Assembly (NCBI GenBank): GCA_030653175.1
Contig: JAURZV010000037.1
Location: 1-61,582 of the forward strand
Direction of reading: 5' to 3'
From: Methylobacter sp.
Lineage (GTDB): Bacteria; Pseudomonadota; Gammaproteobacteria; Methylococcales; Methylomonadaceae
DNA: 61,582 nucleotides
The notes under the pieces were generated by a model. It saw only the letters and a list, made by a program, of their open reading frames with translations. It was not told the origin of the DNA and did no database searches. Shown piece after piece: positions 34,642-44,000 of this stretch. Every line of letters starts with the position of its first letter. The first letter of the stretch is position 1. A program made the translations under genes and the position numbers.

Positions 34642-36183
34642 TTGAGCAGGCAGCTTTTTAAATCAACCGTGGTTGTCGGCGGCATGACTTTGATCTCTCG
34701 TGTTCTAGGGTTTATCCGGGACATGTTGATTGCGCATATTTTCGGTGTGAATTCGGCAACCGATGCGTTTTTTGTAGCATTTAAAATTCCCAATTTTTTG
34801 CGTCGTCTATTTGCCGAGGGCGCTTTTGCACATGCTTTTGTTCCGGTGCTGTCCGATTACAAAGAGCGGGGCAGCAAGGCCGCGTTAAAACAGTTTATCG
34901 ATAAAACCGCAGGAACACTGTCCGTGTTTTTACTGTTGATTACGGTGGTCGGCGTAGTGTCCGCCCCGGTGCTGATCATGTTGCTGGCTCCCGGTTTTAT
35001 GTGGCAAGGAACCCAGTACGAGCTGTCCGTACAATTGCTGCAAATTACGTTTCCTTACCTGTTTTTTATTACTTTGGTGGCTTTTGCCGGTGGCATTTTA
35101 AATGCGCACGGGCAATTTGCCATCCCCGCTTTAACGCCGGTTTTTCTCAATATCTGCATGATTGCCGCCGCAATCTGGCTTGCACCCTTGATGGACGAAC
35201 CTGTTACAGCATTAGCGTGGGGCGTTTTTGCGGCGGGCATCGTGCAGCTGTTGTTTCAGCTTCCCGCGTTGATGCGCTTGGGATTGATGCCGAGATTAAG
35301 ACTGGGTTTTGATGACTCGGGCGTTAAACGGATTATCAGCCTGATGCTACCGGCAATTTTTAGCGTTTCAGTGACGCAGATTAATTTGCTGCTGGATACC
35401 TTGATTGCTTCGTTTTTAACGGTCGGCAGCGTGTCCTGGCTGTATTATTCCGATCGTTTGGTGGAGTTTCCGCTGGGTATTTTGGGTCTTGCGCTGGGGA
35501 CGGTCATTTTACCGAATTTAGCCAAAAGCCATGCTGCGGAAGACACGGCCGCTTTTTCAAATGCGCTGGATTGGGGCTTGCGATTGGTTGTTTTGGTAGG
35601 ATTGCCTGCCACCATCGGTTTGTTATTGCTGGCCGAACCGATGCTGTCGACGCTGTTTCAATACAATGAATTCGGCATCAGCGATGTGCATTTTGCTGGA
35701 AAGAGCTTGAAGGCGTATTCGCTGGGTTTGCTGGGTTTTATTCTGATTAAAGTGTTGGTGCCGGGCTTTACCTCGCGCGGAGACATGAAAACGCCGGTGC
35801 GATACGGGGTTTACGCGATGATCGTCAGCTTGGGTCTGAATCTGGCGCTGGTTTTCCCGCTGGCACATGCGGGGCTGGCTTTGGCGACATCTTTGGGTGC
35901 TTTTTTTAACGCGGCCTTGCTATTGAGAAAATTGCAAAAGGACAATGTTTATCAACCGGCAAGCGGTTGGTGGTTGTTTTTTGTCAGGGTATCGCTGGCT
36001 GCCGGAGCAATGTCGGCAGAATTGTATTATTTTGTCGATCCGGCTTGGTGGAATGACTGGAGTTCCACGGAGCGCGTCATCAATCTGGTGAAATGGATAG
36101 GGCTAGGTTTGGTTTGTTATACGGCAACATTGCTGCTAACGGGCTTAAGGCTAAAGCATTTGAGTGGTCATAGGTATAGGTAA
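34642..36183 (+). CDS. murJ: Lipid II flippase MurJ (MviN)
   Basis: A 513-residue MOP-superfamily inner membrane protein that exports lipid II for peptidoglycan synthesis. Family features: [31 protein letters not shown] at the start, [32 protein letters not shown], and [17 protein letters not shown]. About 14 hydrophobic segments run through the chain. The start is TTG 34642 preceded by CAGGAG. Essential in most bacteria with this gene. Confidence 0.94.
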   Translation: MSRQLFKSTVVVGGMTLISRVLGFIRDMLIAHIFGVNSATDAFFVAFKIPNFLRRLFAEGAFAHAFVPVLSDYKERGSKAALKQFIDKTAGTLSVFLLLITVVGVVSAPVLIMLLAPGFMWQGTQYELSVQLLQITFPYLFFITLVAFAGGILNAHGQFAIPALTPVFLNICMIAAAIWLAPLMDEPVTALAWGVFAAGIVQLLFQLPALMRLGLMPRLRLGFDDSGVKRIISLMLPAIFSVSVTQINLLLDTLIASFLTVGSVSWLYYSDRLVEFPLGILGLALGTVILPNLAKSHAAEDTAAFSNALDWGLRLVVLVGLPATIGLLLLAEPMLSTLFQYNEFGISDVHFAGKSLKAYSLGLLGFILIKVLVPGFTSRGDMKTPVRYGVYAMIVSLGLNLALVFPLAHAGLALATSLGAFFNAALLLRKLQKDNVYQPASGWWLFFVRVSLAAGAMSAELYYFVDPAWWNDWSSTERVINLVKWIGLGLVCYTATLLLTGLRLKHLSGHRYR

Positions 36184-36317
36184 ATCTGTAGTTTCAGCAT
36201 AAAGATACAACAATTTATATTTTTTAAGCGGGATGCACCAAAAGTGGTGCGCCCGTTTATATGCAGCTATTTCAGTAGATTGATTCGATATTTAATTTTT
36301 GGCGTAGGAGTTGGTTT

Positions 36318-37391
36318 TTGAGGAAAACTAAAAAAGTTCGATATAACAAAAACAGGAAAGCAAGCCCACACAAACCAATAAACGCTATAAATACAGAAAA
36401 ATGCGTTAATAGTATTGGACTGGCAGAGAAGATCAAAAAGCACAAAGCTTTCATTTTTGCCTGTTCAATTATTAGCTTATTAGCCTTTGCCTACCCATAT
36501 TTCATGGATTATAAGGATGGTAAGTGGGGTGGAGAAATTAAATTAAAACTGGGTAGTGCAGAACTGCAAGAAAAGGAACCGACATACTTGTTCTACTCAA
36601 TACCTGAAGGAACCCGTGAGGCGAAATTTATGCTCCCTGTTCAATTGTCTGTTCACAATCAATCAAAGAAAGCAGATAAAAATATCCGTATGTTGCTGGC
36701 ATATGATAAATCGAGCAAGAGATCCGTCATCTCAGAAGACCTCATGACCTATTCTGGTAGGGGGTTCAAATCGGACGTAATACATGAGTTAAACAGTACT
36801 ACTCCCATCTTACTCAGAAAACGTTCAACTTATGGTACGTAAAAACTGATTAAGCTAATGAATAACAATAACTTTATCTGCTTTTAAAAAGTAGACGTTT
36901 TTTCGCTCAGATGGGAGTAATTCGCACGACTATTCTAACTATCAAGTCGAATTTCTACCCGTCGATGGCTCGCGTGGTATCACTGATGGAGCGTTCACTT
37001 CAAAAATGGTTCTTGGGAATGATTTTTTTTGTCCCATTCTCTATAGGTACTGGACTAGATGTCAATGTGATTACTTATAGCGAAAACGATACGGAGCGAG
37101 AATGGTTTATTAGATACCGTGGCGTGGATGTTATTGATTCAAAAGGATTAGAATTATGGGTGAGAAATTGGTATGGAAAACAAATTGCTATTGAGATGAG
37201 AAGGGAAAGTGGCTTTTGGAATTATCTGTTCGGTCTATTCTGGACAAAAAAATATAGTAATTTATGGCTTGTCACCTGAATTTCAATATATAGAGAATTA
37301 CAACCTTTATATTCCTAAAGAAGATCTAAAAAGCTACACATGGTTCGAGTTTAACCCATATGTATGGAGCCTCCTGCTAGATTTCGATTGA
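36318..37391 (+). pseudogene. Decayed gene for an unknown membrane-anchored protein
   Basis: The first frame (36318-36842) encodes a basic N terminus and one hydrophobic segment (AFIFACSIISLLAFAYPYF, about residues 49-67), then a beta-rich extracytoplasmic part (LPVQLSVHNQSKKADKNIRM). It ends inside a 122-base insert (36798-36919) with imperfect inverted ends TACTCCCATCT...AGATGGGAGTA. Beyond the insert, coding sense continues in three successive frames. One reads NYQVEFLPVDGSRGITDGAF, then after a T8 run (about 37022) FVPFSIGTGLDVNVITYSE, then after an A7 run (about 37247) IVIYGLSPEFQYIENYNLY to the stop at 37391. Two homopolymer shifts and an insertion suggest a dead gene. I recognise no family. 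Confidence 0.5.
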
Positions 37392-37415
37392 TAAATAGGT
37401 TCTTAGCTCAGCCCA

Positions 37416-37534
37416 GTAGGCCGGAATAAGCCGGTTCGAGCGAGAGTGAGAACAGGCGTTTCCGGCAAACACCACCGGGATTCGCCGGAAACGCCACCTC
37501 GCGCTACGCTTGGGTGGCCTTATTCCAGCCTACG
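37416..37534. repeat. Long palindromic repeat headed by GTAGGCCGGAATAA, second copy
   Basis: Matches 12233-12353: outer arms AGTAGGCCGGAATAAG and CCTTATTCCAGCCTACG, inner pair GGCGTTTCCGGCAAA/TTCGCCGGAAACGCC. It occupies the gap between the decayed gene and the end of purC. Confidence 0.8.
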
Positions 37535-37621
37535 ATCCGGGCAATCTGCCCGTGCTGACCGCCGACCGAGCATGGGCCGATTTGAATATCGATTTAAATA
37601 TTATCCTTGTACGCCCTTAAA

Positions 37622-38515
37622 TCAACCTTGCGTCAACCTGACTTCCGCTTCACGGTATTTTGCCGCGCAATACTCAACCACTTCAGCGGGTAAATGCGGC
37701 CCCGGTGCGGTTTTATCCCAGTCCAGTGTTTCCAGGTAATCACGGATATATTGCTTGTCGAAACTGGGCGGGCTGATGCCTACCTGATATTGATCGGCAG
37801 GCCAGAAGCGTGATGAATCGGGGGTTAAAGCCTCATCAATCAGATATAAAACGCCGTCATCGTCGACGCCGAATTCAAATTTGGTATCGGCAATAATGAT
37901 GCCCCGTTCTTTGGCGTAGGCGGCGGCCTCCTTGTATAATTTCAGGCTGGCGTCGCGCACTTTTTCCGCCAAATCCTGTCCCATCAATTCAACGGTAAGT
38001 TCAAAAGAGACGTTTTCGTCATGCTGATCCACTTCAGCTTTTGTGGACGGCGTATAAATCGGCTCAGGCAATTGCTGAGCTTGCTGCAAACCTTCAGGCA
38101 ATTTAATGCCGCAGACAGTGCCGGATTTTTGATAATCTTTCCAGCCTGAACCGATCAAATAACCGCGCACAATCGCTTCAACCGGCAGCGGCTTCAATAA
38201 TTTAACGACGATGGCGCGGCCTTCAATCTGCGCGCGTTCGGCGGCATCGGGAACCACCTGTTCCAGCGGAATGTCGGACAGGTGATTGGGCATGACGTGC
38301 TTCATTTTTTCAAACCAGAAATTGGATACGTTGGTCAAAACACGGCCTTTACCGGGAATCGGATCAGGCAAGATTACGTCGAATGCAGACAGCCGGTCGG
38401 TGGTTACAATCAGCATGTGCTTGTCGTCAATGTCGTAAATATCCCGCACTTTGCCGCGAGCGCGGAGCTTTAAAGACGACAGTGTTGATTGGTATAGAGC
38501 TTCTGGAGCGGTCAT
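37622..38515 (-). CDS. purC: Phosphoribosylaminoimidazole-succinocarboxamide synthase
   Basis: Start at ATG 38515 ([15 protein letters not shown]), giving 297 residues; the frame is open 34 codons upstream but without family similarity. It joins aspartate to CAIR in purine synthesis. Signatures: [68 protein letters not shown] and [12 protein letters not shown]. It is of the longer PurC type (about 295 residues) common in proteobacteria and yeast. Confidence 0.95.
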   Translation of the reverse strand: MTAPEALYQSTLSSLKLRARGKVRDIYDIDDKHMLIVTTDRLSAFDVILPDPIPGKGRVLTNVSNFWFEKMKHVMPNHLSDIPLEQVVPDAAERAQIEGRAIVVKLLKPLPVEAIVRGYLIGSGWKDYQKSGTVCGIKLPEGLQQAQQLPEPIYTPSTKAEVDQHDENVSFELTVELMGQDLAEKVRDASLKLYKEAAAYAKERGIIIADTKFEFGVDDDGVLYLIDEALTPDSSRFWPADQYQVGISPPSFDKQYIRDYLETLDWDKTAPGPHLPAEVVEYCAAKYREAEVRLTQG

Positions 38516-38640
38516 AAGTTCTCGCTGGGTGTCAAATAGGGTGATTTTACCAGTTATTAATCTTGGAGTCCGCATCATTCCATAAACCGCAGCTGGAGGG
38601 TGTGGAAGCCACTCCACTGCGGTTTTCAGGCTGAATATTC

Positions 38641-39678
38641 CTAGCGGAACATATCCTTATTAACCGCCTTCTCCATGGCCATTTTTGCGGTAATAAGACC
38701 TTTTTCCACCATTTCTTTCATATTCTGATCCAATGTTTGCATGCCGTCCTTGCGTCCGGTTTGAATCGCAGAATACATTTGCGCCACTTTGGCTTCACGA
38801 ATCAGGTTCCTGATAGCGGCTGTACCCACCATGATTTCATGCGCGGCAACACGGCCGCCGCCGATTTTTTTCAGCAAGGTTTGCGAAATAACCGCCTGCA
38901 ACGATTCGGAAAGCATGGCCCGGATCATGTCTTTTTCTGCGGCAGGAAATACGTCGATAATACGGTCGATGGTTTTAGCGGCCGACGTGGTATGCAGTGT
39001 GCCGAACACAAGGTGGCCGGTTTCCGCCGCCGTCATGGCCAGTCGTATGGTTTCAAGATCGCGCATTTCACCGACCAGGATAACATCCGGATCTTCCCGC
39101 AGTGCTGAACGTAGTGCTTCGGTAAAGCCGTGGGTATCACGATGGACTTCCCGTTGGTTAATCAACGATTTTTGGCTCTCATGAACAAACTCGATAGGGT
39201 CTTCTACGGTGAGTATATGTGCGTAATCATTGCAGTTGATATGATTAATCATCGCCGCCAGCGTAGTTGATTTGCCGGAGCCGGTAGGGCCGGTCACCAA
39301 AACCATACCGCGCGGTTTCTGACATAATTCTTCAAAAAACTTGGGCGCTTTTAGGTCTGCCAGACTCAATATTACCGAGGGAATAGTTCTGAATACTGCG
39401 GCGGCGCCACGCTCCTGGTTAAATGCATTAACACGAAACCGGGCAACGCCCGGCAATTCAAACGAAAAATCGGTTTCCAAAAATTCTTCATAATCTTTGC
39501 GTTGCTTGTCATTCATAATGTCATAAATCAGCGCATGCACTTCCTTATGATCCAATGCGGGAATATTGATTCGCCGGATATCGCCGTCAACCCTGATCAT
39601 AGGCGGAAGTCCCGCCGACAAATGCAAATCCGACGCTTTGTTTTTAGCTGAGAAAGCCAGTAATTCGGCAATATCCAT
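38641..39678 (-). CDS. pilT: Twitching motility ATPase PilT
   Basis: A 345-residue type IV pilus retraction ATPase. It begins [27 protein letters not shown]. Walker [16 protein letters not shown] is near residue 130, and the Asp and His boxes are [11 protein letters not shown] and [15 protein letters not shown]...[23 protein letters not shown]. The PilT-specific [21 protein letters not shown] appears near residue 288. Divergent from yggS with about 120 bases between; pilT next to yggS is the common arrangement. No other pilus gene is in the window. Confidence 0.94.
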   Translation of the reverse strand: MDIAELLAFSAKNKASDLHLSAGLPPMIRVDGDIRRINIPALDHKEVHALIYDIMNDKQRKDYEEFLETDFSFELPGVARFRVNAFNQERGAAAVFRTIPSVILSLADLKAPKFFEELCQKPRGMVLVTGPTGSGKSTTLAAMINHINCNDYAHILTVEDPIEFVHESQKSLINQREVHRDTHGFTEALRSALREDPDVILVGEMRDLETIRLAMTAAETGHLVFGTLHTTSAAKTIDRIIDVFPAAEKDMIRAMLSESLQAVISQTLLKKIGGGRVAAHEIMVGTAAIRNLIREAKVAQMYSAIQTGRKDGMQTLDQNMKEMVEKGLITAKMAMEKAVNKDMFR

Positions 39679-39798
39679 AACATCCTCTTGGAAGACAAAA
39701 ATAAAATTATCTTTATAACATAGTTCATCTTTTTGTTTTTTGAATGTATGTTGTTGTGTTAGTTTTTACTGATTGTGTTACCTAATAATCGACGACCA

Positions 39799-40482
39799 AT
39801 GACAACCATACCCCAAAGACTCAAACAAATACGTTCGCAAATCAGTGATGCAGAACTTGCCTGCAACCGTCAGCCGGGCTCGGTGCTATTACTAGCCGTC
39901 AGCAAAACCAAACCAAGCGAAGATATTGCCGCCGCCTATCAATCCGGGCAACGCCATTTCGGCGAAAATTATTTGCAGGAAGCATTGAGAAAACAGCAGG
40001 AACTGGGGGCTTACGATATTACCTGGCACTTTATCGGCCCCATACAGTCCAATAAAACCAAGCCGTTGGCGACGCATTTCGATTGGGTGCACAGCGTGGA
40101 CAGTTTAAAAATAGCCAAACGTCTCAGCGAACAGCGTCCTGCCCATTTGCCGCCGTTAAATATTTGTCTGCAAGTCAATATCAGCGACGAACAGAGCAAG
40201 TCCGGCATTACCCTGGCCGAATTACCGCAACTGTGCGAACAGATCACCAAACTGCCTAACTTGAAGCTGCGCGGCGTCATGGCCATTCCGGCCCCGCAAC
40301 AGGATTTTGAGCAACAACGCCGGCCCTATAAAATACTTTATCAGGCCGTTGCAAAATTGGGGCAACCCGAGCTGGATACCTTCTCGTTCGGCATGACCGG
40401 GGATTTAAAAGCCGCGATTGCCGAAGGCTCGACTATTGTCAGAATCGGCACCGCATTGTTTGGCGAGAGGGATTATTCCTGA
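39799..40482 (+). CDS. yggS: YggS/YBL036C-family PLP homeostasis protein
   Basis: Start at ATG 39799 (MTTIPQRLKQIRSQI), giving 227 residues. A single TIM-barrel alanine-racemase-like protein binding PLP through the Lys in LLAVSKTKPSEDI near residue 36. Other blocks are HFGENYLQEAL, WHFIGPIQSNKTK and FSFGMTGDLKAAIAEGSTIVRIGTALFG. It keeps free PLP balanced and is not a racemase. Confidence 0.93.
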   Translation: MTTIPQRLKQIRSQISDAELACNRQPGSVLLLAVSKTKPSEDIAAAYQSGQRHFGENYLQEALRKQQELGAYDITWHFIGPIQSNKTKPLATHFDWVHSVDSLKIAKRLSEQRPAHLPPLNICLQVNISDEQSKSGITLAELPQLCEQITKLPNLKLRGVMAIPAPQQDFEQQRRPYKILYQAVAKLGQPELDTFSFGMTGDLKAAIAEGSTIVRIGTALFGERDYS

Positions 40483-40589
40483 TAGAAACTTTTGTTGTAC
40501 GAAGTTTAATCGGTCACCGTAGAGCGAACCTATGGAAAAAACAACCCTGTATTTATATTCTTGCTAGCGGTCGTAATGGAACGCTTTAT

Positions 40590-40760
40590 CCTAAAAAAAT
40601 CAGTTAACCAAAGTGTTGTGAATTGAAATACCTGAATTACTTGCATTGAGCCATGGTATTGCCAGCCAAAGTTATTTACCTAAATGGTGCGGACATTATA
40701 GGGGCGACCGGCCGGTCGCCCCTACGCTCGGGAATATCAAATCCAACTGATTTTTTTAGG
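40590..40760. mobile_element. 171-bp MITE-like element with perfect 16-bp inverted ends
   Basis: Terminal inverted repeats CCTAAAAAAATCAGTT (40590-40605) and AACTGATTTTTTTAGG (40745-40760) are perfect. TTTAT at 40585-40589 is duplicated at 40761-40765 as a 5-bp target repeat, and removal of the element plus one TTTAT rebuilds the GIY-YIG gene. There is no coding capacity, so it must have been moved in trans by a full-length relative not present in this window. A REP palindrome (40697-40725) is nested inside. Confidence 0.85.
40697..40725. repeat. REP palindrome GGGGCGACCGGCCGGTCGCC (intergenic copy)
   Basis: A perfect palindrome with flanking TATAGGGG/CCCCTAC, nested in the MITE-like element. 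The same core occurs at 44725-44748 inside the RecQ-UvrD gene and at 51526-51549 directly after yheS. Confidence 0.85.
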
Positions 40761-41097
40761 TTTATGTCGGGGTAACATCCAATCTTATCGGGCGTGTATA
40801 TCAACATCGCCATAAATTGGTTACTGGGTTTACCCAGCATCTGATTTGGTCTGGTACGAAGTACATGAGCAGATGGAAAGCGCCATTTTGCGTGAAAAAC
40901 AACTCAAAAAGTGGTCTCGCGTGGCAAAAAAACGATTGATCGAACTGCGTAATCCCCTATGGCAAGACTTGTGGCTCGATTTGGCATTGCCATCAATGAC
41001 TTTTGAATCCCTGCATTCCATGCCAGATGACAAGTTGTGTAAGTGCCTTTGCATTGAAAGAGCCAATAAATAGCGTCCGGCCTTCAAGCCTGATACG

Positions 41098-44000
41098 ATG
41101 AATACCGCATTAAACAACTCATCATCGGCAATATATAGTCACACAATGGACTGGCAAACCTTTCAAAACAGCTGCTGTAGCCTGGATTTAGAGACCAATG
41201 AAAACGGCGAAATCTTTGCGATAGGCGCGGTTTTTAATGACAAAACCTTTCTACGCAAAGCGCCGTTTAACATCCAAAAAATACTGGCCGAGTTTGACGA
41301 TTTTGTTCGTGATGCGACTTATCTGTTAGGCCATAACATCCTTGAGCACGATCTCCCGGTTTGCCGGGCTATTTCTTCAGAGCTTAAATTTTTGAACAAA
41401 CCGGCGGTTGATACTTTATTGTTGTCGCCGCTGGCGTTTCCTGAAAATCCCTATCACCGGCTGGTCAAAGACTACAAGCTGGTGCGCGACAGTTTGAACG
41501 ATCCGTTGGCGGACGCGCGTCTGGCCGTGTCGCTGTTTCAGGATCAGTGGGAGGCCTTGCAACAGCAGCAGGCTGAGGGCGGGTTGCTGGATTTTTATCA
41601 TTATGCTTTTTCAGGCAATCCGCAGTTTGCCGGGGTGCAACTGGCGTTGTCGGCAATGGGCGCGAAAGCCGTCGATGCAGCCGGGGCGTTTGATTTATTC
41701 GAGCGCTTAACGTTGGATAAAGTCTGTACTACGGTTCTCCGCCAAATGGCGAATAAATTCGCCCCTACAACGGCTTTAGCTTATTGTCTGGCATGGTTAC
41801 GGGTGGCGGGCGGCAATTCGGTGTTGCCGCCGTGGGTGCGCTTGCGCTTTGACGATGTAGCGCCGATGCTTAACCGGCTAAGGGATATTCCCTGCAATAC
41901 CCCGGCTTGTTCGTATTGCGCACAAATGCATAACCCGGTTATCTGGTTGAAACGGTATTTCGGCTTTGCCGGGTTCAGGCAGGAACCGGCTGCGGCTGAT
42001 GGCGGCAGCTTGCAGGAACAGATCGTCAAGGCCGCGATGTGCGGTAAGCCGCTGTTTGCGATATTGCCGACCGGCGGCGGCAAGTCGCTGTGTTTTCAGC
42101 TTCCGGCTTTGGTGCGCTATCAGCGGCGCGGCGTTTTAACCCTCGTGGTGTCGCCGTTACAGGCGCTGATGAAAGATCAGGTGGATAATCTGCGCAATAA
42201 AACCGGTGCGCCCAACGCCGCCGCTTTAAACGGCATGCTGACTGCGCCGGAGCGCGGCGAGGTATTGCAGGGCATACAATCCGGCGATATTGCGCTGTTG
42301 TATGTGTCGCCGGAGCAGTTACGCAACCTGAGCTTTCAAAAAGCCATCGAATATCGGGAGATCGGCTGCTGGGTGTTTGACGAGGCGCATTGCTTGTCCA
42401 AATGGGGTCATGATTTCAGGCCTGATTATTTGTATGCGGCGCGCTTTATTAAAGAGTTTGCGCTAAGGCAAAAAGCCGTGCTGCCGCCGGTGCAGTGTTT
42501 TACCGCCACCGCGAAACAGGACGTGAAAGATGAAATCATCGACTATTTTAAAGCCGAATTGGCGCAGGACTTGGTTCTATTCGAAGGCGGCGTAGAAAGG
42601 GACAAACTGCATTTTGAAGTACAGACCGTCAATGCTGCCGATAAATATCCACGCATCAACACGTTGTTAGCCGAGCGCTTGGCCCCGGAGGACGGCGGCG
42701 GCAGTGCGATTATTTATTGTTCGACGCGCAAAAACACCGAAGAAATCGCCGAGTATTTGCAGCAGCAAGGCTGGCAGGTTGAGGCGTTCCATGCAGGCAA
42801 GGATACCGCCGAGAAAAAGCATATCCAGGAAAATTTTGTAACCGGCACCACGCGCATCATCACGGCGACCAATGCATTCGGCATGGGCATAGACAAGGAA
42901 GATGTGCGGCTGGTGATCCACGCGGATATTCCCGGTTCCATCGAAAATTACCTACAGGAAGCGGGGCGCGCAGGGCGGGATCAAAAAGATGCGGAATGTG
43001 TATTGTTGTTCGATGAAAACGACATCGAGACTCAGTTTAAATTGTCGGCGTCCTCGCAAATCAACCAGCGCGATATTGCGCAGATTTTAAGGGGCCTGCG
43101 TAAAACCAAAAAAGATAAATCCGGCAATGTGGTGCTGACGACCGGTGAATTGCTGATGGACGACGATGTGCAGACTTCATTCGATAATGAAGATCATGCT
43201 GCCGATACCAAGGTTAAAATGGCCGTGTCGTGGCTGGAACGCGGCGGATTCATCAAGCGCAACGAAAACCTTACCCAGGTTTTCCAGGGCCGTCCGCTGG
43301 TTAAAAATATGGATGAGGCCAAAAGCAAAGTTGAAAAACTGGGCATGTCGCAACGACAACAAAACCGCTGGCTGGCAATTTTAGAAGCATTGTTTAACGC
43401 AGAAAGCGACGAGGGTTTCAGCGCCGACGAACTGGCTTTGCATGGCGCTTTTAAAGACAGCAAGGACGATCATAAACCCGGAAAGACTGATGAGACCGCC
43501 AGCCAGCGGGTAATCAGGACGTTATACGACATGGCCGAGGCGGGGCTGATTCAAAAGAGCCTGTTGTTGACGGTGTTCGTCCGTTACAAGGTCAGCAATT
43601 CGTCCGTCGCCGCGCTGGAAAAAGTCTGCGCGTTGGAACGGGTCATGCTCAAGGCGCTGCAAGAGCAAGCGCCCGATACCGACACCGGGCAATGGCAAAC
43701 CTTGTCGTTGCGACATCTGAATCAGAGCCTGTTAAACGACGGTCACGAAAACAGCAATCCCGAGATATTGCGCCTGTTGCTCGGCAGTCTGGCTAAAGAC
43801 GGCAAGGGCTTGGCCGGACAAAAAGGCAGCCTGACGCTTCGGCACAAAGGACTGGATCAGTATGCGGTCAAGCTTAACCGGGGCTGGAAAGCGCTGAATG
43901 CTACGGCGGAAATACGTCAAGCGGTAGCCAAGATTGTCTTGGACGGCATCATGCAGCGCATCCCCGACAACACCAAACCGTCCGCCGATTTGCTGGTTGA

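Larger units (their letters stand above)
40532..41073 (+). pseudogene. GIY-YIG nuclease gene interrupted by a small transposon
   Basis: The N-terminal part reads KQPCIYILASGRNGTLY (one base out of frame with the ATG at 40532, in an A6 run). After the 171-bp insert at 40590-40760 it continues VGVTSNLIGRVYQHRHKLVTGFTQ. After another small deletion it reads WYEVHEQMESAILREKQLKKW to the stop at 41073. Joining the sequence across the insert restores GTLYVGVTSNL exactly, the standard GIY-YIG motif. The family is of small UPF0213/YhbQ-like single-domain nucleases. Three lesions make it non-functional. Confidence 0.8.
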
